Counted from the stretch's first letter, positions 7,368 through 16,383 are shown. The stretch: DNA of 16,383 nt from Stramenopiles sp. TOSAG23-3 (GCA_900128585.1 LT642390.1:1-16383), one strand, 5' to 3'. Made by a program: numbers and translations. The notes: generated by a model from the letters alone, not told the origin.

Positions 7368-10300
7368 CGACCCTTTTTGGTTTTATTTTGGTTGGTCGCC
7401 TTGCCACAATGTCGAGGGGTTCAGCAGTGGGACTGTCAACCAAAGGACACGCTAAACGGTTTTGTTCGTACTGTGGTAGATAATTGTGCGGTAGGGAAGT
7501 TGACTTCTAATAAATGCAATCTGCACGATGGAATAGACAATCATCCAACGTCCATATGCTCTGGCTGGGATAACTGCCACCTAGAACTTACAGGAGAAAA
7601 ACAACATGGATACGCTCAAATTACGCGAGCTGACAAAACTCAGAACTATCGGTTTCTAACAGTAGGCAACGGGGGCACAGCTGTACTAAGAAGGTTAAAC
7701 ATTACCGGATGGCAATCTGATGCTAATTCGAAAAGTGGCGGGGCAATATATGTATACACAAACCAAAATGCAAACTCGCAAGTTACAATAATGGACTGTT
7801 TTATTGTGGGAAACCAAGCGAGCCAAGGGGGAGCAATCTTTTTTGAGACTGGAATTAATAGTCCATTTAAGTCAACAGTATCTATTCTCAACAGTTCTAT
7901 TTACAAGAATACTGGTAGGAACGGTTGTGCGATATACGGCAAAAGTAGTAGCTCTCTGGCGTTGGAGAACACAACAATTTTTAACAATAGTGTGGCAACT
8001 GGGGGGAACTCTAAGGGCGGCGCGATCTTTGCCACCGACGGCACCGTGATCACCATTCGGCACTCCATTATATGCGCTTACGAAAAAGGGGCGATTGAGA
8101 CAGAAGATAACGTCGTTTTAAAGACCTTCAATTCCAGTTTTGTGTACAACAATACAGCCCGATATGGTGCATGTTTCATTACAGGCGCATCATGTGGGCC
8201 TGGGGAATTTTATAAATTAGGAATTAGGACCACTGCAAATTTAAAGACACAGCCAACAAGTTCTTGTTCCGTCTGTAACCAGGGAAAGTATAACTCAGAG
8301 CCGAACAGCGCGGAATGTGACGACTGTCCTGGGGCAAAATACACAAAATTTCCTAGTAATCCTAAAGTTGAAAACCATCAACATGTAAGCGATTGTGCAG
8401 ACCCCCCAAGGGTTTTATGGTATACTCCTGTGAATGGATCCACTGAAGGAAATGTGTCTACCGAGTTCCACGGTAATTTTTTTGGCAGCAGTGCTTCTAC
8501 CGTGATCGAACTGGTATCTGCTCGAAAGCATCATCCTTCGTTGGTATGGAGAAACATAGTTCGTCACAATGCATCTTTTTTTACCGCAATTTCGCCTGCA
8601 GGAACTGGGGTCAATCATAGGATTGAAATAAAAGTAGATGGGATCAAAGAAACAGAAGCAGCCTTACTCTTTTCGTACCACCCTCCAAATATCACCAACC
8701 TTGTTTCCCCACCCCTGCTAGGGGGGACTATGCAAATTTTTGGACATAATTTTGGATCGAACACTTCCATAATTGACGTTTCTGTTGAAGGCGGAGGGTG
8801 CACTAAACCCTGTGAGATAGAAGGACTATCTGGGAATATTCTGCAGTGTCGATACAACCTTAAAGTTAGTAAAACAGAATGCCGATCTGTTACCGTTCGC
8901 GTCGATGGCCTTAGCAGTCAACCTTTCCAGTATTGCTATGAAACAGAACGAGGAGAAATAACGGGAATACCACGATCGAATCAGCACGTTGACGAAGCCG
9001 AGTCGTATGAGTATCACATAGCGTTATCCAGCAGCGTTAAGCCAGAGTCTGAGGTAGCAATTACACTTTCGGCTATTTCAACACGGCCGAATTCGCTCCC
9101 TTGCGCTGTTGTCCCCAAAACCGTAATTTTCCCCGCAGGTTACAATAGTAGTGTGCCAAGGCTTATAAAAGTTTCAACCAGCGGGAATTTGGTCGATGAG
9201 GGCACTGGGGAGGCGGTGTATTCCTGTGAGATTATACATAAAGTTGATTCTACAACAACAGACGATGGGTATGCGAAGGCGGCTACTAAGAAGTTGGTCA
9301 TAAACGTTATTAATGACGACCATGCAGATCTGAACCTGTGGACATTTAATCAAGAAACAAAGAAATACGACTACGAAGTGAAGTTTATTGGCCCGTTGTG
9401 CAGCAACGAAGGGGGCGTCACAAGGTATGGGATCAAACTAAGCACGGAACCCGCATCTCCAGTCCAGATTGAGCCAACAATCGCTCTCCAGGGCCGGAAT
9501 GGCAGAGTATCTGCCTCTCCGCCAGTCCTGCAAACTATTCCGCCTTCAATTACATTTGATGCTTCCAATTGGACAAATATATCAGAATTTCAGATCCGCT
9601 CTGTACACGATGATGTAGATAATGATAGGGAGCAGTATCGCATCAATCACAATATTGTAACAAGCGATAAAGTTTTGCTGGAGAAAGTTACTAAGAATCG
9701 TGTCGTAGTTGTTCTCAACATTGACGATGATGACCATGCAAGCATTGATTATCATAAGTCTGTATCGATTGAGGAAGGAGGTGCTCGTGTGACAATTGTA
9801 GTTAGAAGCCTTGGCTCAAAGCCAACTTCTCCCGTGCAATTGTATGCAACCTCGCCGCCAGCGTCCAACATTCAACTTCATACAACCCACGTTCCATTTC
9901 TTGTGTCCCCGAACTCATGGAATAATTTTTCGTGGTCAATTTCTGTTGAAGCAAATATGGGCGTGCTTCCAGGGGGTGCGTATGTGAGACTACGTGCACA
10001 AAGTTCCGATCCAAAATATAACTCGTCATGGCTTAATTCGAACACGTCAAAGGCGTCAAAAAATATTAATTTGAATGTCAAGTTAAAGGAGAGGAAATTA
10101 AATCTCTTCCTACCAGGTGGGCATAGAGTTGAAGAAGGTAGTGTCTATGAATACACTGCCAGTTTGACTGCCCCGCTCAATTCAAATACTAATTTTGTGG
10201 TCATTAAAATCACAACAACTTCTGATAAATGTGAAGTTCTGGATCCTTCCTTTATTCGCTTAAAATCCAGAAACGCTACCACAAAGCTGAAGCTGAAGCT

Positions 10301-13163
10301 TCGTATTATGGACAACAATGTAGACGAGGGAAACACTACTGACCCATACTCAACTTGTCAAATCAACCACACACTTACAAGTGATGAGGAAATGTATGAC
10401 AACGTAAACGTTCCATTGATATTGTCAATTGTGAATAATGACGTGGCTGGATTCAAATTGCGCCCCTACAATTCAAGGACAAAATCGTATCAGGAACGAG
10501 TTAGTATTTTGGGGCCATTGTGCGTGAAAGAAAACGAAAATATTACCTATGGTTTTGTTCTCGATAGTCGCCCGTTGTTCCCCATTACAGTTTTTACGTA
10601 TGCCGTGGGACACAAAAGGAATAGCCCATTAACTATAGAACCAAAGAAATTTACTATCCCGCCTGAATCTTGGAATCGGACGGTAGCAATTGCAGCAGCG
10701 GTATCCCGTGATCATGTGGATAACAACGAACAATACTTTAGCGTTGAGCACAGGGTACAGACGAACGACACGACTTACCGAAAGAACGTTAAAAATGTTA
10801 CGACTAATCTGCGTGTAACCGACCACGACGACGATGTCAGCGGGATAATTTTTTCACCAAGTGGGGATGTATTGCATATCACTACAGCGGCGTTGCAAAC
10901 CCAAACAGTGTCTGTTGAAAAATTCAATACACGCCCGAGTGCAAAGTATGTAAATATATCTGCGCGATTTGATCAACCAAAAGCGAGTAAATGGTGTACG
11001 CTTTCACCACCCTCCGTCTCTCTCAACAGTCAAGATTGGGAAAAGATTACAGCCGCCAATTTTCAGGTGCATTGTAAAGCGAGCGACATGGTGGCTGCAA
11101 AGCATATAGTGCTTCTGTTCGAAAGTGTCAGTGACGATACATTATACAATAGTGAAAAGTCTTACACAATCATGATAACTCCCCAAAAACCGGTCGTCAA
11201 TCCGGCAAACAGCATGTTTGCGTTGCAAGTAAGCGTCCCTGAAGCATATCAGAATTACTCTCTGTTTGAAACAAAACCTGGGTCGAAGTCTTTCAATTCA
11301 ATGACTGTGATCAAATTTAATACGTCTCTGGCGCGCCATGTCACCCGTATACGGGTAAGGGTGGGTAATATTTTAGATGATCGTCGGAAGGTTTGGTCTG
11401 ATTGGTCAGAAGGTTCGAATATTTGGTTAACTGCCAGTGCTTGCGACAGCGAACAGCAATTCTTAGATGCGCGTGTAACAAATGATTTCAATAAATGGAA
11501 ATGTGCTATGTGTCCTGTTGGTGCTGATTGCAATGGCCCTAAAACGCAAGAAGATGTTCAGCCTCTGTTTGGCTGGTGGAGAATTAAAGGTTGGAAAGGG
11601 GGTATACCGAGCACTTTCAGTGAATGCATGTTTCCGCCTGCATGTCTAGGGTCACGGAACGTAGCGTTCAGGGGGAAATATTTTTCCCCGACTGATAATA
11701 ATGACGACCTCTCCTTAAAGTCCCAAAATGAGAGTTGCAATGAACTGGATGGATACGCAAATAAATGCGATCGGAGTGAAGATGGCAGGTGCAGGCTTTG
11801 CGGGACGTGCAAGAGAGGCTTTCATCGACGAAGTATAGGTGCAACAAGCCGGTGCGATAAATGTCCAGAGGAAGATCAAAATCAGTATTTGATTGCCGCA
11901 GGTGCAGCGGGTCTGTTCCTGTTATTTTTGCTCATGCTGTACAACCATATGCAAAGAGGGGGAAGAAGATCTCGGAGGTCGATGGTGAAAATGATTGTGA
12001 TTACTTATTTTCAACTGTCATTCATGATCTCAATGATGGACATACCCTGGCCAAACTTGCTGACCACATACTTTGGAGCAAGTGCGATGGTGAGTACAGT
12101 AGGAGAGCACTTGGTTAACTTCCAATGCCAATTTCCCAACACCAATGCTGCAGAATTTGTTTACGCGAAACAAATTGGGTATGCACTCTTGGTACCTGCA
12201 CTTTCCCTTCTTACTTATTGCTTTTGGTTCATGTATGCAAAATGCAGTTGTGCCAACTTTGAATCTCGTGGAAAGAGAAAGCGCTCACCCAGCAGGAAAG
12301 ACATGGCAGTAACAACCATAGTCTACATTACATACCTGCTTTATCCTAGTATCTGCCGACAATCGTTCGCGTTGCTTATGTGCCATTCCGTAGATGGTAA
12401 GCTCTATCTCGTTGCCGATCTTCAAGAAGCTTGCTACGAAAACAGGCATCAAATGTGGTTTTTGTTGTGCACTGTCCCGCAAATTATATTAAATGTTTTG
12501 GGAATCCCGTTGCTTGCACTTCACAAAGTGTATAAATACCGCCATTTGAAACCTTCTCGTTTCCCTGTGTCGCGGTTTCGGTACGGAATTCTGTACACTG
12601 CGTATTCACCAACACGGTGGTACTGGGGCTCCATTATCGCATCAAGGAAGGCAATAATTGCTTTGATCACAATGTTAAACAATGATTCTTTGGAAGTGCA
12701 TTTTATGGTCGGATATCTGGCCATAAGCATCATGGCTAATGTATGGGGAGAGCCGTACTTTGGAGCAAACGGGCTTTCAAGGCAAGACTCTCAAATGCTC
12801 CAAACGTTTGATTCTAACGCATTGTTAGTTTTATTAATCACTGCTTGGTCGGGACTATTCTTTCACATGTACACAGATCCCGACTGCAATGTAATTGGGA
12901 CCATCAGTGTCTGTTCCGTTGTTCAAATATTAGTATTAGTGGTGAACATTTGTTTTTGTATTTACGCGATTATTCTTGTTCGCAATGTGGCGCCACCGAA
13001 GCGGTCCGTACAAAATACGAGCAAGGGCAACAAAGACAAACAGGGTGGGGGCAACAATGGGACGAACCAAAAAGGGCCCGAAATTGAGGGAAACAGCTTC
13101 AACAATCCAATCTATGGAATAGAATTAAACCACACGTTCAAAAAATCAGACCTAGAGACCTGA
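7368..13163 (+). CDS. Giant surface protein: beta-helix, TIG, duplicated beta modules, multi-helix C-terminus
   Basis: About 1930 residues, numbered here from the TTG at 7377. Residues 1-16 read as a signal peptide (VLFWLVALPQCRG, cleavage before VQQW), but the frame starts after a TAA at 7365 and lacks an in-frame ATG there. Domains: parallel beta-helix with chlamydial-Pmp-like GGAI and F-x-x-N repeats (about 60-272); Cys-rich ephrin-receptor-like segment (273-341); two IPT/TIG-like domains (343-433, 436-522); six Calx-beta-like sandwiches as two copies of a three-domain module (537-915, 916-1266); FN3-like segment ending WSDWS (1340-1344); Cys-rich segment with CPVGADC and GWWRIKGW (1353-1500); then about nine hydrophobic helices beginning near 1505, 1536, 1600, 1643, 1693, 1755, 1772, 1812 and 1838, and a Gly/Asn/Lys-rich tail. 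Many N-x-S/T sequons fit an extracellular ectodomain. Similar giant proteins in protists carry a C-terminal part sometimes labelled TRP-like. An adhesion, sensing or channel role is inference. No introns are needed within the body. Confidence 0.88.
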   Translation, partial: RPFLVLFWLVALPQCRGVQQWDCQPKDTLNGFVRTVVDNCAVGKLTSNKCNLHDGIDNHPTSICSGWDNCHLELTGEKQHGYAQITRADKTQNYRFLTVGNGGTAVLRRLNITGWQSDANSKSGGAIYVYTNQNANSQVTIMDCFIVGNQASQGGAIFFETGINSPFKSTVSILNSSIYKNTGRNGCAIYGKSSSSLALENTTIFNNSVATGGNSKGGAIFATDGTVITIRHSIICAYEKGAIETEDNVVLKTFNSSFVYNNTARYGACFITGASCGPGEFYKLGIRTTANLKTQPTSSCSVCNQGKYNSEPNSAECDDCPGAKYTKFPSNPKVENHQHVSDCADPPRVLWYTPVNGSTEGNVSTEFHGNFFGSSASTVIELVSARKHHPSLVWRNIVRHNASFFTAISPAGTGVNHRIEIKVDGIKETEAALLFSYHPPNITNLVSPPLLGGTMQIFGHNFGSNTSIIDVSVEGGGCTKPCEIEGLSGNILQCRYNLKVSKTECRSVTVRVDGLSSQPFQYCYETERGEITGIPRSNQHVDEAESYEYHIALSSSVKPESEVAITLSAISTRPNSLPCAVVPKTVIFPAGYNSSVPRLIKVSTSGNLVDEGTGEAVYSCEIIHKVDSTTTDDGYAKAATKKLVINVINDDHADLNLWTFNQETKKYDYEVKFIGPLCSNEGGVTRYGIKLSTEPASPVQIEPTIALQGRNGRVSASPPVLQTIPPSITFDASNWTNISEFQIRSVHDDVDNDREQYRINHNIVTSDKVLLEKVTKNRVVVVLNIDDDDHASIDYHKSVSIEEGGARVTIVVRSLGSKPTSPVQLYATSPPASNIQLHTTHVPFLVSPNSWNNFSWSISVEANMGVLPGGAYVRLRAQSSDPKYNSSWLNSNTSKASKNINLNVKLKERKLNLFLPGGHRVEEGSVYEYTASLTAPLNSNTNFVVIKITTTSDKCEVLDPSFIRLKSRNATTKLKLKLRIMDNNVDEGNTTDPYSTCQINHTLTSDEEMYDNVNVPLILSIVNNDVAGFKLRPYNSRTKSYQERVSILGPLCVKENENITYGFVLDSRPLFPITVFTYAVGHKRNSPLTIEPKKFTIPPESWNRTVAIAAAVSRDHVDNNEQYFSVEHRVQTNDTTYRKNVKNVTTNLRVTDHDDDVSGIIFSPSGDVLHITTAALQTQTVSVEKFNTRPSAKYVNISARFDQPKASKWCTLSPPSVSLNSQDWEKITAANFQVHCKASDMVAAKHIVLLFESVSDDTLYNSEKSYTIMITPQKPVVNPANSMFALQVSVPEAYQNYSLFETKPGSKSFNSMTVIKFNTSLARHVTRIRVRVGNILDDRRKVWSDWSEGSNIWLTASACDSEQQFLDARVTNDFNKWKCAMCPVGADCNGPKTQEDVQPLFGWWRIKGWKGGIPSTFSECMFPPACLGSRNVAFRGKYFSPTDNNDDLSLKSQNESCNELDGYANKCDRSEDGRCRLCGTCKRGFHRRSIGATSRCDKCPEEDQNQYLIAAGAAGLFLLFLLMLYNHMQRGGRRSRRSMVKMIVITYFQLSFMISMMDIPWPNLLTTYFGASAMVSTVGEHLVNFQCQFPNTNAAEFVYAKQIGYALLVPALSLLTYCFWFMYAKCSCANFESRGKRKRSPSRKDMAVTTIVYITYLLYPSICRQSFALLMCHSVDGKLYLVADLQEACYENRHQMWFLLCTVPQIILNVLGIPLLALHKVYKYRHLKPSRFPVSRFRYGILYTAYSPTRWYWGSIIASRKAIIALITMLNNDSLEVHFMVGYLAISIMANVWGEPYFGANGLSRQDSQMLQTFDSNALLVLLITAWSGLFFHMYTDPDCNVIGTISVCSVVQILVLVVNICFCIYAIILVRNVAPPKRSVQNTSKGNKDKQGGGNNGTNQKGPEIEGNSFNNPIYGIELNHTFKKSDLET
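8985..10121 (+). repeat. Internal module, copy 1 (protein repeat)
   Basis: First copy of a roughly 375-residue, three-domain module in the giant protein (residues 537-915). Landmarks: HVDEAESYEY (537), GPLCSNEGG (672), DDVDNDREQY (745), acidic DDDDHA near 783, then a third sandwich containing VSPNSWNNFSW. The copies are diverged and recognisable at protein level only. Confidence 0.7.
10122..11175 (+). repeat. Internal module, copy 2 (protein repeat)
   Basis: Second copy (residues 916-1266) in the same domain order: HRVEEGSVYEY (916), GPLCVKENE (1046), DHVDNNEQY (1112), acidic DHDDDV near 1149, then a sandwich with VSLNSQDWEK. Offsets from copy 1 are 379, 374, 367 and about 366 residues, so spacing is conserved with small deletions. 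Confidence 0.7.
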
Positions 13164-13377
13164 GATGCAAATTTAAAGCCCTCTGGAGATGTACTCGGTA
13201 CGTAAAATGCCAACGAAGAGTGAAGTAAAGTGGGGCTAAAGTGTAAAAACAATTAATTAAATTTTTCTAAACTTACTCGTACACCCTTCCAGTACAAGAT
13301 TAAAATAATTTTTTTGGTTTCCCTTACACATAAGTTTACAGTTTTTTATGAAGTAATTCTTAATCTCATCCATCGCC
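13164..13377. other. Convergent 3' spacer
   Basis: A short AT-rich spacer separates the stop codons of the giant gene and the IQ gene. It contains four GTAC words (13191, 13198, 13279, 13292) and A/T-rich stretches that could hold polyadenylation signals on either strand. No gene is visible. Confidence 0.6.
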
Positions 13378-16164
13378 TCATTTTGCCGTTGAAAGCCTTG
13401 GCAAAATTTCGCGCGTCCGGGGGTTATAATTTACCGGCGCTGTCTTTGCCCGTTGGCGCTTCTGTCTTTGGCGCTTCTCGTAATATTTTGTTCCTGGTCG
13501 GGGCCACACAAAATCTTTAGTGTCCGGTAAGACTCGACCCAAGCCACTTCTGTCAAGTACCGATGGCCCGCGTGCTTTGGATTTGTGAGTTACGTCACAA
13601 ATCATTATTTTTTTTCCGTCGTATTCAAAAAGTTCGCCAAGTCCGTGAATTGGGTCTGTCACTGCTAAACACAAGACGAGCAAATCACAAACTCTTTCAT
13701 GGTGCCAAATGCGTAAACGTTCTTTTTTCTGTGCGGAGTAAACACTATCGAGACCATATGGGTGTTTTTTTACTAATTCAGTGACATGTTCTCGCCGCAG
13801 AAGCCCTTGGTAAGCCGTTGCCTTTTCATGGGAAAATCCGCGAATCAGCCAATTATAGCCGGACCGATACACCTCTACGTAGAGATAGAGCCCACTGACG
13901 CATCTTCCGCGACCAAACATTTTAATAACTCGAGCACCATACTCCAGAAAATCCTTCCTCTCTGCTGCTCTGTTTCTTCCAAATTTTCCTCTTATGATTC
14001 TTTGGCATTCAATCGCCTTGGTATGCAAGAATTGTAGCCTGTTTCTTGTACGATTACCAATATAATGAGCTTTAACCGTTGAAATTAACCGTTGCCTATT
14101 ATTTCTGATTCGGTCCCTGGCGTCCAGCTGCGTTTGAAACTGGAGTGCTTGCTTCCTAAGAACTCCGTCCTTTGCTCCTGAAACTCGACTCTTCAAGCGC
14201 TTGTCAAATTTCAGAAACGTCCGTTGAATCCTTGCCGCCGCTTTATTCATCCGCGCTTTATGAAATTCAACCTGCAGTCTTTGTTCAATGGATGGGATTG
14301 CCACTATGAATCCTTGGGATGTTTTAAACAATCGCAAAGAGTCGCATATCTTTTCAATCTGTGGGATGCCCATTTTCTTAGAGGTATGGACAACTAGCGG
14401 GGGGCAACATGCTTCCTGAGCGGAAAAAATTAACCAAGCCGATCCCCGTCGTCGTACAGAAATATCGGTGAAGGCGTTTAATTGTTGAATGCTGTGAGTT
14501 AACAAAACACTATCGTCATTTTCGGCGATAAACCAGGTCTTAAATAACTGTTGAATGACAAAAATGTTGTGTTTGCTCGAAGTGTCAGGAGCGAGAGTAT
14601 GCGCTCGATATAGCAACTTCGAGATGCGATTCTGTGTGAACTTTCGCCCGCTAATATCGTCCCCAAACCCAGTTCCCATGCCGTAATGTATCACCAATAA
14701 TGCAACTGCTAAATTAAAAACAGCGTGATGGTCCTGAGGACGTTGCATTATGCATGCAGCAAATACGTCCCGAATCATCAATCCTATATCCTTGACGATG
14801 TCACCAGTGTCGTCCTGGTTCACCAAACGGCGGGCTTGAATTAACAAGGACAACTGACGTGAAATATGCTTGTTATTCGCGAGGCATAAAATGGCCCGGC
14901 TTATATCACGCAGTGCAACTAAATCGTCGATGTTATCAAGTATAGAAAGCGCTTCCTGTGTATTTCGATGAATTACGTGCAACCCTAAGGCCACTCGAAC
15001 GGCAAGAAGGTTATCGTCTGGTTTTTTCTGGAGCAACTTCATTGTCGCCCCGCTTAAGAACAGTTTCATGGAACGCCGTTGAACTGCTCGCTCCTGCCGG
15101 CGTCGGGCAATAGGCCCCCGAAACCCGAGAGCAGCATATTTTCTGAAAAGGCTTTGAATAATTGTTGCGGCAGCCCGCCTTATTTCGAACACTTTTAAGC
15201 GAACTCGTTTCCTAGCCAACCCCCCCCGCACAACACGTTGCATTTGAATTATCGAATGCGTCCTCCGTGCACCTAGCAATATTCTTACTGTTTTCTGAGC
15301 AAAATACACACGCACCATTCTTTGGATGCGTAGTGCCGAAAAATGACGAAGGTTTTTCAAGTCAATTTCTTTTCTGTACCTGATCGCAAACCCTCGAAAC
15401 AGAGCCTGTATGCGAGTAGCCATAATGCGGTCGCGCAGTCCATTGTACCCATACACGAAATTCTGTGCTATGACCATTCGCGCCAAAGACGCTATTTTCG
15501 TCGCAGCATGATACTGTTGACCAATTCCCAACAGTTCTTTTAATTCCTTGCCGCGCTTCTTCATATCAATTTGCAATTTTAGTGCAGACCCACCAGACTC
15601 ATTCCGCAAATTGTTGATTCGGATAGGGGTGAGACCGGCGCTTGTCCGAATAATATAGTCTCGTTCCATCTCTTTTTCAAACACGTTTTTGGACGGCGTC
15701 GTGGACGGCCTCTGCATCGACTGGGGGCCCATTGTTGCGGAGTAAATACTATCGGACGTTTCCTGGTCGGAATCCGTTCCCATTCGGCCATCCAAGCTGG
15801 ACAGTTGACTCCCTCGCGAATGCCCTCGCGAATGAATAGATCTACTCTCTTTGGAAAAATCCCATCGCCATGGTGGGGTGCTTGAGCGGGGCGGCCGGCT
15901 CCCTCCGAGTTCAGGCAGGGGCCTTTGGGCGTACCCGTTACCTGCAGACCGCGATACTCGTTTGGAAGTGTTGCGAGCCTGCCTAGTTTTCGTTTTCCCA
16001 AAGCTCACAGTATTTGGCCTTATTAGCTGGTCTCCTAGACGTTGTTTTACGAGGAGTGGCAGTTCCACTTCACTAAACCCATTTTCTGGCATGAGAGCGC
16101 TGCCTTGTAGGCGGTCGCTCAAGGGCAACAAACGGGGTGAGGCTCTTGTTGCTGGTGGGTCCAT
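13378..16164 (-). CDS. IQ-motif (calmodulin-binding) protein
   Basis: A basic 928-residue protein starting at the ATG at 16164; the frame is open three codons further to a TTG but no more. Residues 1-160 are Ser/Arg/Pro-rich and probably disordered. IQ motifs cluster in a first array: IASLARMVIAQ (224), IQALFRGFAIRYR (252), IQRMVRVYFAQ (280), MQRVVRGGLARKR (308) and IIQSLFRKYAALGFR (335). An IQ-free, mainly helical middle follows (375-630). A second, shorter array then appears: IQRTFLKFDKRLK (646) and CQRIIRGKFGRNR (720). The C-terminus (750-905) is a mixed segment containing LYLYVEVYR and GELFEYDGKKIMICDVTHK that I do not recognise, ending in a Lys/Arg/Gln-rich stretch. IQ motifs bind calmodulin or related EF-hand proteins, so a calcium-linked cytoskeletal, ciliary or scaffold role is likely but not proven. 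No motor or kinase domain is present. It converges on the giant gene. Confidence 0.88.
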   Translation of the reverse strand: MDPPATRASPRLLPLSDRLQGSALMPENGFSEVELPLLVKQRLGDQLIRPNTVSFGKTKTRQARNTSKRVSRSAGNGYAQRPLPELGGSRPPRSSTPPWRWDFSKESRSIHSRGHSRGSQLSSLDGRMGTDSDQETSDSIYSATMGPQSMQRPSTTPSKNVFEKEMERDYIIRTSAGLTPIRINNLRNESGGSALKLQIDMKKRGKELKELLGIGQQYHAATKIASLARMVIAQNFVYGYNGLRDRIMATRIQALFRGFAIRYRKEIDLKNLRHFSALRIQRMVRVYFAQKTVRILLGARRTHSIIQMQRVVRGGLARKRVRLKVFEIRRAAATIIQSLFRKYAALGFRGPIARRRQERAVQRRSMKLFLSGATMKLLQKKPDDNLLAVRVALGLHVIHRNTQEALSILDNIDDLVALRDISRAILCLANNKHISRQLSLLIQARRLVNQDDTGDIVKDIGLMIRDVFAACIMQRPQDHHAVFNLAVALLVIHYGMGTGFGDDISGRKFTQNRISKLLYRAHTLAPDTSSKHNIFVIQQLFKTWFIAENDDSVLLTHSIQQLNAFTDISVRRRGSAWLIFSAQEACCPPLVVHTSKKMGIPQIEKICDSLRLFKTSQGFIVAIPSIEQRLQVEFHKARMNKAAARIQRTFLKFDKRLKSRVSGAKDGVLRKQALQFQTQLDARDRIRNNRQRLISTVKAHYIGNRTRNRLQFLHTKAIECQRIIRGKFGRNRAAERKDFLEYGARVIKMFGRGRCVSGLYLYVEVYRSGYNWLIRGFSHEKATAYQGLLRREHVTELVKKHPYGLDSVYSAQKKERLRIWHHERVCDLLVLCLAVTDPIHGLGELFEYDGKKIMICDVTHKSKARGPSVLDRSGLGRVLPDTKDFVWPRPGTKYYEKRQRQKRQRAKTAPVNYNPRTREILPRLSTAK

Positions 16165-16383
16165 GGCAGTCAAACTTTGTCTACGGGTGTGCCTTCAGGG
16201 AATCATTATGATGTGAAACAATTTTAAGTTTATGTGCAACCACAATATTCTTTAGAACCTGATAACAATGTCGTTGAAAAAAAAAAAAAAATACGAATAG
16301 ACAAACACAGAAAACAACGAAGCCCGAGAAGAAGAAGAAAAAAACCGCTCGCTATAATAAACTACCGATATGAATACCAACAA
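16165..16383. other. Promoter side of the IQ gene
   Basis: On the minus strand a three-codon upstream frame (ATG-Ile-Pro-TGA, 16206-16195) precedes the IQ gene start by about 30 bases and could modestly affect initiation. A run of 15 A lies at 16277-16291 and a GAA-rich piece at 16328-16345. No other gene is visible before the window ends. Confidence 0.45.

Noticed and set aside
7286-7427. Short intron before the giant gene (GTATGT to one of several AG sites)
   Set aside because: The intron would remove the obvious signal peptide, and no upstream ATG exon was found in the preceding 90 bases. Kept only as an alternative.
15851-16216. 121-codon open frame on the plus strand
   Set aside because: It lies antisense to the IQ gene's N-terminus, has no domain, and is explained by that gene's composition.

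Overview
The window looks like nuclear DNA from a unicellular eukaryote, most likely an alga or other protist with compact, intron-poor genes. The proteins are eukaryotic in type: a plant/protist TOM1-like seven-helix protein, a Frag1/DRAM/Sfk1-type membrane protein, an ankyrin protein, an IQ-motif protein and a giant secreted-then-membrane receptor. Genes lie on both strands without operon spacing. Intergenic DNA is much more AT-rich than the genes and carries microsatellites. All six genes read with the standard code. The lineage cannot be fixed from the sequence; giant beta-helix/Calx-beta-like/multi-helix surface proteins of this kind suggest a stramenopile or prasinophyte-type alga, and that is inference.

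Layout. (1) 193-1440 (+): seven-helix membrane protein resembling the THH1/TOM1/TOM3 family. It converges on (2) 1615-2649 (-), a multi-helix protein with a Frag1/DRAM/Sfk1 signature behind a TPR-like hairpin. (3) 3049-5214 (-): coiled-coil and ankyrin-repeat protein with an unrecognised C-terminal domain. A roughly 870-base, AT-rich and then purine-rich divergent spacer follows. (4) 6086-6844 (+): complete classical short-chain dehydrogenase that looks bacterial. After a 0.5-kb AT-rich spacer holding a small GTAC-rich inverted-repeat structure comes (5) about 7368-13163 (+), a roughly 1930-residue protein: signal peptide, parallel beta-helix, Cys-rich segment, two TIG-like domains, a duplicated three-domain beta-sandwich module, an FN3-like segment, a second Cys-rich segment and about nine membrane helices. 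It has no in-frame ATG in its signal peptide; a one-base slip in a T run would supply one. It converges on (6) 13378-16164 (-), a basic IQ-motif protein.

The genes do not form an obvious pathway. Three of the six encode multi-pass membrane proteins, and two others (ankyrin and IQ) look like cytoplasmic scaffold or calmodulin-linked proteins. The adjacency is probably incidental, as usual in eukaryotic genomes. The most interesting items are the giant receptor-like protein (domain order, internal duplication, start problem), the probable bacterial origin of the dehydrogenase, and the inverted-repeat structure at 7053-7173.
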